In this document: piece after piece, positions 1 through 5,212 of the stretch | How positions within the stretch are numbered: position 1 is the stretch's first letter | Layout of the letters: each line of letters opens with the position of its first letter | NCBI GenBank assembly: GCA_002011685.1 | Contig: MTOL01000517.1 | Coordinates: 4,998 to 10,209, forward strand | Reading direction: 5' to 3' | Length of the DNA stretch: 5,212 nucleotides | Source of the DNA: Deferribacteres bacterium JdFR-76 | Lineage (GTDB): Bacteria > Zhuqueibacterota > JdFR-76 | Translations under genes and position numbers: made by a program | The notes under the pieces: generated by a model | Told to the model about the DNA's origin: nothing | Databases searched by the model: none | Seen by the model: the letters and a program-made list of their open reading frames with translations, nothing else

Positions 1-300
1 GGATACGGAGAGGTCCTCGGCTGGGCGGGGCAATACGACCGGGCCATTCAGGCACTGCACCGCGCAATTTCACTGGACAGCACATTTGCCGATGCCTACC
101 ACGTTCTGGCGCAGGTGTACGCCTGGAAAGGGGATACGCGTTCCGCCCTCACTGCGTACCAGAAGGCTATCAATCTGGATCCGGAAAATCTGCATGCCTG
201 GCTGGACCTGGCAAAACTGTACGAAAAAACAGGCCGGTTCCAGAAGGCAAAACAGGCTTACCTGACCGTACTCCGCATGGATCCGCGCAACCGCATGGCC
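1..300 (+). other. TPR repeat region of the first gene
   Basis: Translation of this part gives consecutive 34-residue units: an incomplete first one (residues 1-32 of the window frame), then residues 33-66 and 67-100. They show the usual TPR pattern of a small residue at position 8 (A of LAQVY and LAKLY), G at the first turn (KGD, TGR), A at position 20 and P near the end (DPEN, DPRN). TPRs bind protein partners. More repeats probably lie upstream. In PNAG, alginate and related exporters TPR proteins recruit modifying enzymes or contact the polymer; a similar role here is inference. Confidence 0.85.
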
Positions 301-1389
301 AAAAACCAGCTCCGCGAAATCGGAAAAAAGATCAGGGCCTGGAAGCCCGAACTCTTCCTTGAAATAAAAAACCTGATCTTCATCGGCATGGCTCTCATGC
401 TGCTGGGAGCACTGCGCCGCCACGGGCATATCCTATCCCACCGGAAATGGTTCCGGTGGGCCCTCTTCCGTCTCTTCCCGGCATTAACAGCCCTATCTTT
501 TTTTCTCGCTGTGGCCATTCTGATTTTTGGACGTTCTTTTCAGAAACAAGCCATCATTCTGACAGAAACCATCGAGGTCATGGCGCTGGTTCTACTAAGC
601 ACCGCCACAACTGCTCTATTATGGCTCATCCGTTTCGGACGCCGGGAAAAGCGGGAGACGGTTCTGGCCATTGGAGCACATCCGGACGATCTGGAGTTCG
701 GCTGCGGAGGTACGCTGCTGCGTTTCCGTGAAGAAGGGCACCAGGTCATCGGCATGGTCCTGAGCCGGGGGGAAAGCGGAAAATGCAGGGGAAACTGCGA
801 GGACCGGGTAATCGAAGCCAAAAACGGAGCCAAAATTTTGAACCTGAATCATCTGTTTCTCTACAATTTTCCTGATACGCGTTTCGCCAGCCACCAGAAA
901 GAGATCCAGCAGGCCATCGAAAAACTGATTGAACGGTTCCGTCCCACTATCATTCTGACCCATACGCCTGTGGATTTACACGGCGATCACCAGGTTGTTT
1001 TTGAAGCAACCAAGGAAGCGGCACGCGGACCGCAGTCTGTACTGATGTACGAAAACCCAAACACACCTTCTCACTTTACGCCAGACTTTTTTGTGGACAT
1101 CTCCGGCACTCTGGATGAAAAGATCGCCGCGCTCAAGAAGCACAAAACTCAATCGATCAAAGAATACATCAAGCCGGAAGTTATCCGGAGCATGGCGCGG
1201 TTCCGGGGCAGACAGGCACGCATTGGCTACGCAGAGGCCTTTAAGGTGCTTAAATACATCCACAACCATGCGGCTCCATTTAAGGAGGTTCCGAACGGCG
1301 CGCCGGTCACAGCCAACAACGACGTCAGGCACCCGGAACCCGCCATTCTTCATGAAGAGAAAATGTCGGTTGAATTGATAGGAGAATAG
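1..1389 (+). CDS. TPR–transmembrane–PIG-L (LmbE-like) deacetylase fusion protein, 5' partial
   Basis: The reading frame is open from base 1, so the start lies upstream; the GTG at 115 falls inside a TPR repeat and is not a credible start. Seen in order: at least three TPR-like helix pairs (about bases 1-96, 97-198 and 199-300, with typical LDPEN and MDPRN turns), three hydrophobic spans (about 367-414, 457-531 and 573-636), then a PIG-L domain (about 655-1270) and a polar tail. The PIG-L signature is AHPDD at 676-690 and HGDH at 979-990. By family knowledge of MshB/BshB, the first His and second Asp of HPDD and the last His of HGDH bind zinc, and the first Asp is the base. These enzymes deacetylate GlcNAc-containing glycans or glycolipids. 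Basic residues after spans 1 and 3 suggest a cytoplasmic PIG-L domain and TPRs outside. The exact substrate is unknown. It ends two bases before the ATP-grasp gene. Confidence 0.9.
   Translation, partial: GYGEVLGWAGQYDRAIQALHRAISLDSTFADAYHVLAQVYAWKGDTRSALTAYQKAINLDPENLHAWLDLAKLYEKTGRFQKAKQAYLTVLRMDPRNRMAKNQLREIGKKIRAWKPELFLEIKNLIFIGMALMLLGALRRHGHILSHRKWFRWALFRLFPALTALSFFLAVAILIFGRSFQKQAIILTETIEVMALVLLSTATTALLWLIRFGRREKRETVLAIGAHPDDLEFGCGGTLLRFREEGHQVIGMVLSRGESGKCRGNCEDRVIEAKNGAKILNLNHLFLYNFPDTRFASHQKEIQQAIEKLIERFRPTIILTHTPVDLHGDHQVVFEATKEAARGPQSVLMYENPNTPSHFTPDFFVDISGTLDEKIAALKKHKTQSIKEYIKPEVIRSMARFRGRQARIGYAEAFKVLKYIHNHAAPFKEVPNGAPVTANNDVRHPEPAILHEEKMSVELIGE
437..460. repeat. Perfect inverted repeat (10-base arms, 4-base loop) inside the first gene
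   Basis: Bases 437-446 (CCCACCGGAA) are the exact reverse complement of bases 451-460 (TTCCGGTGGG), separated by ATGG. The element sits in the coding sequence for the short basic loop between the first two predicted membrane spans. It would make a stable GC-rich mRNA hairpin. No U-tract follows it on the + strand, so it does not look like an intrinsic terminator. A role in translational pausing, or as a protein binding site, is only inference. Confidence 0.8.
1380..1384 (+). promoter_or_regulatory. Ribosome binding site of the ATP-grasp gene
   Basis: AGGAG lies 7 bases before the ATG at 1392 and inside the last codons of the preceding gene. This fixes the start at 1392 over the in-frame ATG at 1404, and its overlap with the upstream coding sequence suggests translational coupling. 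Confidence 0.75.
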
Positions 1390-1391
1390 GA

Positions 1392-2291
1392 ATGCACGAA
1401 CAGATGCGAGTGCTCATTACAGGTGTAGGCGGTCCCGCAGGAAAAGCGGCGGCTTACTATTTCAAACACGCCGGCTATTTTGTTGTAGGAGTGGACATGA
1501 ATCCGGACGTGGAGGCAAATGTGGACGTATTTCACGCCGTCCACCCAAGCAGTGACTTGCGGTATGTGCCGCAACTTATTGCACTAGCGAAACGGTATGG
1601 CATCCGATTCCTCCTCCCAACCGTGTCCGAAGAGCTGCCGAAACTGTCGCTGGAACGGGAACGCTTCATGTCCCAGGGTATTTTTGTCCTCATCTCCCGG
1701 CCGTACGCCGTTTTTATCGCCAACGATAAATACCTGACCTGCATGTTCATGAAAAAAATGCGCGTGCCCGTTCCTGAATTCTATCTGCCCCAGGATATTC
1801 GTCGCCGTTTGGACGAGGGGGGCAAGGGGATTCACTTTCCCATTCTGGCCAAACCGCGTGTGGGACGCGGCGGACGGGGCATCATCATCTACGAAAACGA
1901 ACAGCAGCTGAAACGCGAAAAGCGGCGGGACATTTTTTACCAGGAATTCATCCCGGGCGAAGAATACGACCTCAACCTGTTTATAGAACCGTACCCGCCC
2001 TACCGAATCTTGGCCAGCCGCGTACTGCGCAAAGTGCAAATGGAACACGGAAAGGTAGGAAACGCAATCGTGGTTCAGCCGGAACTGGCAGAAGACGTAA
2101 GGTGGGTCGGGGAACGCGCCGCCATCATGCTCGGCCTCACCGGTCCCGTGGACATGGATATCCGGCGGCGAGAAAACGGGCAGCCAGTCTTGCTGGAAAT
2201 CAACGCCCGGCTGGGGGCCAACTCGCTGGCAGCACCGGAGGTGCTTGAACAAACGGCCCGAGCGTTTGAAACAACTACGGTCACCGTTTGA
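1392..2291 (+). CDS. ATP-grasp domain protein (CarB-like carboxylate-amine ligase)
   Basis: This 299-residue protein has the standard ATP-grasp layout. A Rossmann-like pre-ATP-grasp domain opens with LITGVGGPAG (residues 8-17) and includes PTVSEELP (76-83). NDKYLT (111-116) precedes the small lobe, with K113 as a likely nucleotide contact. LAKPRVGRGGRG (152-163) carries the ATP-lysine and glycine-rich loop, followed by QEFIPGEEYDLN (184-195). DMDIR (254-258) and LLEINARLG (267-275) supply probable metal ligands D256, E269 and N271. The family forms amide or similar bonds from a carboxylate and an amine through an acyl phosphate. No signal peptide or membrane span is seen, so it should be cytoplasmic. 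Its place between a GlcNAc deacetylase-type gene and a glycosyltransferase suggests it acts on an amino sugar or a sugar precursor. The substrate cannot be read from the sequence. Confidence 0.9.
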   Translation: MHEQMRVLITGVGGPAGKAAAYYFKHAGYFVVGVDMNPDVEANVDVFHAVHPSSDLRYVPQLIALAKRYGIRFLLPTVSEELPKLSLERERFMSQGIFVLISRPYAVFIANDKYLTCMFMKKMRVPVPEFYLPQDIRRRLDEGGKGIHFPILAKPRVGRGGRGIIIYENEQQLKREKRRDIFYQEFIPGEEYDLNLFIEPYPPYRILASRVLRKVQMEHGKVGNAIVVQPELAEDVRWVGERAAIMLGLTGPVDMDIRRRENGQPVLLEINARLGANSLAAPEVLEQTARAFETTTVTV

Positions 2292-2304
2292 GAGCGAAAT
2301 AAAC

Positions 2305-2311
2305 GGAAGGA
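2305..2311 (+). promoter_or_regulatory. Ribosome binding site of the GT2–barrel gene
   Basis: GGAAGGA lies 10 bases before the ATG at 2322, in the only intergenic stretch of the cluster large enough to notice (30 bases). The protein begins with a hydrophobic segment right after this ATG, which fits a membrane-anchored synthase and supports the start. No promoter or terminator is visible in the gap. Confidence 0.65.
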
Positions 2312-2321
2312 AAAACAGAAA

Positions 2322-4769
2322 ATGGATTTTCTGGTTGCACTTTTCTTTTTCTTTGGGCTAAGCTGCTACATTTTTGGCCTGCAAACCCTGATTTTCATCC
2401 CGTTATCCCTGCTGTTCGAGCTCAAACAGCGCCGGAAACGCCCCGCCGTTTTCAAAGATCCGCTGGTTTCTGTCATTGTGCCGGCCTACAACGAAGAGAA
2501 AGTCATTGCAAACTGTGTGCGCTCCATCCTGGATTCCGATTATCCCAATTTCGAAGTCATCCTTGTGAACGACGGTTCCACAGACCGAACGCTGGAAATT
2601 ATGCTGCAATTTGCTGCGCACCCGCGAGTGCGCATTCTCACAAAAGAGAATGGGGGCAAGGCCTCCGCACTGAACGCGGGCATCGAAGCAGCCCGGGGAG
2701 ACATCCTCTTTTTCATTGACGGCGACACCTACTTTCGCAGGGACACCATCCGGCGGATGATTGATGCATTCGATTCCGAAAATGTAGGGGCCGTATGCGG
2801 CCACGACACCCCCGTTAATCTGAACAACCTGCAGCTCAAACTGTTCAATCTCCAGAGCCATGTGACCACGGGGTTTGTCCGCCGGGCTCTCAGCGTCATA
2901 AACTGCCTTCCCATTGTGTCCGGCAACATTGGGGCGTACCGCCGGGATGTTCTGGAAAAGATCGGGTTTTTCAGAGATGGCTTTATCGGCGAGGATCTGG
3001 AACTCACATTTCGGGTACACCGGGCGGGTTACCGGGTAGCCTTCCAGCCGGTGGCTCAGGTGTATGCTGAGTCGCCATCGACCTTCCAGGGATTCTGGAA
3101 GCAGCGGGTCCGCTGGGCCCGAGGATTCTTGCAAACCATCCGTCTCCACAAAGATATGATTTTTAACGCGAAACGGTTTGGCGCATTTGGCCTGTACATT
3201 GGCATCAACGCCCTCAACATGGTTCTGATTCCGCTTCTCCAGCTCGCTTCCTTTGCCCTGCTCTTTGTGCTTTTGACCTCCGGTTTCCCTCCCATTTCTA
3301 TCACCTGGATGGGGATTGTGTCCTACACCGGCCTGACGATGACAGTGCTTCTCTCCGCTTATAGCATCCTGCTGGACCGCCGTCCGGAAGATTTGCGGCA
3401 CCTGCCATTGGCCCTCCTGTGGATTCCTTACTCGCTGATTATCGACATGATTATGCTGCGCGCAATCTACCTGGAACTGAAGGGAGCAGAGGCTTCCTGG
3501 AATAAGGTGGAACGGACCGGCGTTATCAGCAAGCGGGAACTCCTCTTCGCCTGGTGGCATTCCACCCGAAAACAGTGGGCGGCAGGACGCACTGTCCCGG
3601 CATACGCCGCCGGATTTCTCGCCGTGCTGGTGTTTTTTGGCGCCACTTTTGTGGACCGCCCAACCTACACGGCCATTCACGAAGGGGACTGGATAAAGCC
3701 GCAAACGTACGTTCAGATGGTAAAACAACCTCTTCCGGCGGGAGGGGTGCGGGCTATTGCCGTTCACTTCGACCAGTATGAAAACTGGCAGGATGCCTAC
3801 CGGACGGCCCTGAAAGCGAAAGAATTTGTGAATACAGTGGGAATTGGGGCCGGCCGGGCTGACTGGACCTACTTCCGCTGGCGGAGCCATCCCGAATGGT
3901 GGGCAAATGCCCTGCGGACGGAGGGGAAAGATTTTCTGGCAGAAGCTGCGGAACGGCTAAAAGCAGCGGGAAAAACCGTGGTAGCGATCGTGGATCAGTT
4001 CGCACCGCGCTACATCCAGAAGCACCCGGAGGCCGCAGCTCGTAATTTTCATGGCGAACCAAGCCACCAGGAGGTTTGCCTCACGGAGCTTGTGGATGGC
4101 GACTTCGGCCGCCTCATGCTGGACATGATCGAAGAGCTGGTAGCCAGATATCCCATCGATGCCATCAACCTTACAGAACTTTCTTATGAAACATTTTGCT
4201 ACGATGATCGCTGCCTTGAATCATTCCGGCAATTTTCCGGCAAGGCGAAGTGGCCGACACGCTGGCTGCGCGGCGGTGTGGATATCGACCATCCCGAAGT
4301 GGTGGAATGGCGCAACCGGATGGTGTCCCGCTGGGTGAAAAAGGTCGCCGAGGTTGTTCACCGCCATGGCAAAGAACTTTACGTGGACGTGGAAGTAAGC
4401 TGGGACGACTACCGGCGAAACTCCCGGGAGCACGGCCAGGATTACGCTCTGCTCCTCCAGCACGCCGATAAACTGGTGATCTGGGACTACTTCAATCTGG
4501 AACGCATTCCACCCGAAAAATCGTACGGCCTGGCGAAATACCTGCGGAAAACATTCGGAGAACACCGCATCATCCTTTCCATCGGATTGTGGGATTCCTG
4601 GCGACCTGTCCTTCCGGCGGACCAGCTTGGCCGGGCGCTGGCCGCTTCCGCCAACGGTGGCATCCGCAATTTCTGGATCACTCCAAGCCATATGATGCGG
4701 AAATCCCACTGGCAAGTGCTGGAAGCATTCTTCCGCAACACGGCTGTAGATTCAGATTCGGCGGAGTAA
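2322..4769 (+). CDS. Processive-type GT2 polysaccharide synthase fused to a C-terminal glycoside-hydrolase-like barrel
   Basis: The 815-residue protein has an N-terminal hydrophobic region (2-34) and a GT2 domain (about 47-275) with VSVIVPAYNEE (49-59), D84 in VNDGS, DGD (133-135), SGN (200-202), GED (223-225) and QRVRW (261-265). This is the set used by PgaC/IcaA, NodC and hyaluronan synthase to polymerise UDP-sugars and push the chain through the membrane. Hydrophobic segments follow at about 292-320, 326-351, 362-384 and 426-445. Residues about 474-805 form an added domain that reads as a (beta/alpha)8 barrel and recalls the hydrolase domain of PgaB. Basic residues before the span at 426-445 suggest the barrel is outside the cytoplasm. 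Ordinary PgaC-type synthases are roughly half this length. The polymer is probably a GlcNAc-type glycan, given the PIG-L gene in the same operon, but the sugar is not proven. Confidence 0.92.
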   Translation: MDFLVALFFFFGLSCYIFGLQTLIFIPLSLLFELKQRRKRPAVFKDPLVSVIVPAYNEEKVIANCVRSILDSDYPNFEVILVNDGSTDRTLEIMLQFAAHPRVRILTKENGGKASALNAGIEAARGDILFFIDGDTYFRRDTIRRMIDAFDSENVGAVCGHDTPVNLNNLQLKLFNLQSHVTTGFVRRALSVINCLPIVSGNIGAYRRDVLEKIGFFRDGFIGEDLELTFRVHRAGYRVAFQPVAQVYAESPSTFQGFWKQRVRWARGFLQTIRLHKDMIFNAKRFGAFGLYIGINALNMVLIPLLQLASFALLFVLLTSGFPPISITWMGIVSYTGLTMTVLLSAYSILLDRRPEDLRHLPLALLWIPYSLIIDMIMLRAIYLELKGAEASWNKVERTGVISKRELLFAWWHSTRKQWAAGRTVPAYAAGFLAVLVFFGATFVDRPTYTAIHEGDWIKPQTYVQMVKQPLPAGGVRAIAVHFDQYENWQDAYRTALKAKEFVNTVGIGAGRADWTYFRWRSHPEWWANALRTEGKDFLAEAAERLKAAGKTVVAIVDQFAPRYIQKHPEAAARNFHGEPSHQEVCLTELVDGDFGRLMLDMIEELVARYPIDAINLTELSYETFCYDDRCLESFRQFSGKAKWPTRWLRGGVDIDHPEVVEWRNRMVSRWVKKVAEVVHRHGKELYVDVEVSWDDYRRNSREHGQDYALLLQHADKLVIWDYFNLERIPPEKSYGLAKYLRKTFGEHRIILSIGLWDSWRPVLPADQLGRALAASANGGIRNFWITPSHMMRKSHWQVLEAFFRNTAVDSDSAE
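3741..4736 (+). other. Glycoside-hydrolase-like TIM barrel domain at the synthase C-terminus
   Basis: Eight hydrophobic strand-like segments occur at barrel spacing: residues 474-484, 503-510, 551-560, 612-620, 685-694, 717-724, 748-757 and 780-788. Strand 4 ends in NLTEL (616-620) and leads into a loop with C626, D628, D629 and C631 (CYDDRC). Strand 5 ends in DVEVSWDD (689-696). Carboxylates at strand ends are where catalytic residues of such barrels sit, so E619, E622, D689, E691 and D695 are candidates. From memory, the layout parallels the PgaB C-terminal domain, including a helix rich in W and R after strand 4 (about 661-680). Whether it cuts or only binds the glycan is unknown. Confidence 0.65.
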
Positions 4770-4848
4770 ACTTTTGACCCTATGACACCCGGTTCCCGGC
4801 TGGTTGCATCACTTTGCCTCCTCAGACGGGATGCGGAAAACACCTCCC

Positions 4849-4973
4849 TGCAGAAAAGAGGGCCGGGCTGGATCCCTAACACCGGAGGAAAACTCCTCCA
4901 AAAACACCGTCACCAAAAAGCGACTCGGCCCTCTTTATTCACACCGTTTCCCTCCCGCCTTTACTTTTCTGCA
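4849..4973. repeat. Second, overlapping inverted repeat after the operon
   Basis: TGCAGAAAAG (4849-4858) is the exact reverse complement of CTTTTCTGCA (4964-4973). Its last four bases are shared with the left arm of the repeat at 4855-4936, so the two pairings either compete or stack as an outer and inner stem with a 31-base asymmetric bulge. Confidence 0.6.
4855..4936 (+). terminator. Possible operon terminator: long inverted repeat with nested hairpin
   Basis: AAAGAGGGCCG (4855-4865) is the exact reverse complement of CGGCCCTCTTT (4926-4936), extendable by one G-T and one G-C pair. The loop of about 56 bases holds a second hairpin, GGAGGA (4884-4889) with TCCTCC (4894-4899). The right arm runs into a T-rich stretch, and the left arm is A-rich, as in bidirectional terminators. 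It lies about 85 bases after the last stop codon. The long loop and weak T-tract (TTTATT) make the call uncertain; a structured untranslated region or small RNA would fit as well. Confidence 0.4.
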
Positions 4974-5054
4974 AAAATTCCTGAAAAACTTCTCCAAAGG
5001 GAAGTCCGGCGGATGGTTAGATTGGTCCCGTGAGAGAATGGTAAACGACGCGAT

Positions 5055-5097
5055 TTCTGGGTTCGTTACAGGTAACCTGGAGGGCGTTTTTCCAGAA
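5055..5097. repeat. Nested inverted repeat in the distal intergenic region
   Basis: TTCTGG (5055-5060) pairs with CCAGAA (5092-5097). Between them lie overlapping near-palindromes: GTTAC (5065-5069) with GTAAC (5072-5076), and CAGGTAACCTG (5069-5079). This could be an operator-like dyad for the next gene or part of a folded leader. No function can be assigned. Confidence 0.45.
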
Positions 5098-5130
5098 CGA
5101 ATTTTTGGATACCGGAAAGGAGGCAGGCAA

Positions 5131-5155
5131 TTTTGGGGTGCCGGAACTCCCAAAA
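5131..5155. repeat. Short inverted repeat TTTTGGG/CCCAAAA
   Basis: TTTTGGG (5131-5137) is the reverse complement of CCCAAAA (5149-5155), with an 11-base loop. An A-rich run follows on the + strand, and no T-tract follows on either strand. It is therefore a weak terminator candidate at best. Confidence 0.35.
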
Positions 5156-5212
5156 CCAAAAAAGGGAAACGCGTACAGCCGGGTAAGTCTAAATTCACCT
5201 AAAGAGGGGGCT

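Larger units (their letters stand above)
4770..5212. other. Intergenic region with no convincing gene
   Basis: Frames here give only low-complexity peptides with poor starts. The sequence is rich in A-tracts and CT-rich runs and differs in texture from the preceding genes. It holds several inverted repeats, annotated separately, and CCTCC occurs four times (4817, 4843, 4895, 4951). I see no clear promoter, tRNA, CRISPR or insertion-sequence end. The next gene presumably begins beyond the window. Confidence 0.6.

Noticed and set aside
115..117. GTG as the start of the first gene
   Set aside because: The frame is open upstream to base 1 and encodes TPR sequence continuous with the repeats after it, so the gene begins outside the window.
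2231..2245. Small hairpin AGCACC/GGTGCT in the ATP-grasp gene
   Set aside because: Six-base arms with a three-base loop inside a coding region are expected by chance.
2403..3890. 495-codon minus-strand frame opposite the synthase gene
   Set aside because: The + strand frame carries complete GT2 motifs; the minus frame is the antisense shadow of codon bias and shows no known motif.
4855..4936. Terminal inverted repeats of an insertion sequence
   Set aside because: The arms are only 70 bases apart, no transposase lies between them, and no flanking direct repeat is visible.
4935..5198. 87-codon minus-strand frame in the intergenic region
   Set aside because: No ribosome binding site, no domain, and proline-rich composition typical of a non-coding shadow.
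4804..5202. 132-codon + strand frame from a TTG, including a 54-codon part from ATG 5038
   Set aside because: The start lacks a good ribosome binding site, composition is lysine- and glycine-rich without any recognisable domain, and it runs through the inverted repeats. The 54-codon part is the only plausible remnant, but nothing supports it.
5138..5212. GTG frame open to the window end after AAAGGAGG at 5116-5123
   Set aside because: The spacing of 14 bases from the ribosome-binding-like sequence is too long and the 25-residue peptide is not recognisable; more sequence would be needed to call it.

Overview
The window holds three complete or nearly complete genes on the + strand, packed as one apparent operon, followed by about 440 bases without a convincing gene. 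The genes are (i) a TPR–membrane–PIG-L (LmbE-type) deacetylase fusion whose 5' end lies outside the window (1-1389), (ii) a free-standing ATP-grasp ligase of the CarB-like type (1392-2291), and (iii) an 815-residue processive-type family 2 glycosyltransferase (GT2) carrying a C-terminal (beta/alpha)8-barrel that resembles glycoside hydrolases (2322-4769). The gaps between them are 2 and 30 bases, and each downstream start has a purine-rich ribosome binding site, so co-transcription and probable translational coupling are likely.

The organism cannot be named from this sequence. The coding DNA is moderately GC-rich, the genes use Shine-Dalgarno sites, and the proteins look bacterial. Long TPR-containing membrane proteins beside polysaccharide synthases suggest an environmental, probably Gram-negative bacterium. 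That is inference only.

The functional reading is a surface or exported aminosugar-polysaccharide system. The GT2 half of the third protein has the full processive synthase signature (D84, DGD 133-135, GED 223-225, QRVRW 261-265), as in PgaC/IcaA, NodC and hyaluronan synthase. Its C-terminal half reads as eight beta-strands in order and recalls the C-terminal hydrolase domain of PgaB. PIG-L enzymes remove acetyl groups from N-acetylglucosamine, which in classical poly-N-acetylglucosamine (PNAG) systems is done by an unrelated CE4 domain. TPR repeats also occur in PgaA. The window therefore contains PNAG-machine-like functions, but rearranged into different fusions and with a different deacetylase fold. 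An added ATP-grasp enzyme could join a carboxylate (amino acid or other acid) to the amine freed by deacetylation. A glycosyltransferase, PIG-L deacetylase and ligase in sequence also echoes the logic of mycothiol and bacillithiol synthesis, though the glycosyltransferase family differs.

Beyond the last stop codon (4770-5212) the sequence changes character. It contains several inverted repeats, including an 11-base perfect pair with a nested small hairpin and a second, competing 10-base pairing. It is best read as a terminator or structured untranslated region, possibly with a small RNA, rather than coding sequence. A perfect 10-base-arm hairpin also sits inside the first gene, between two predicted membrane segments.
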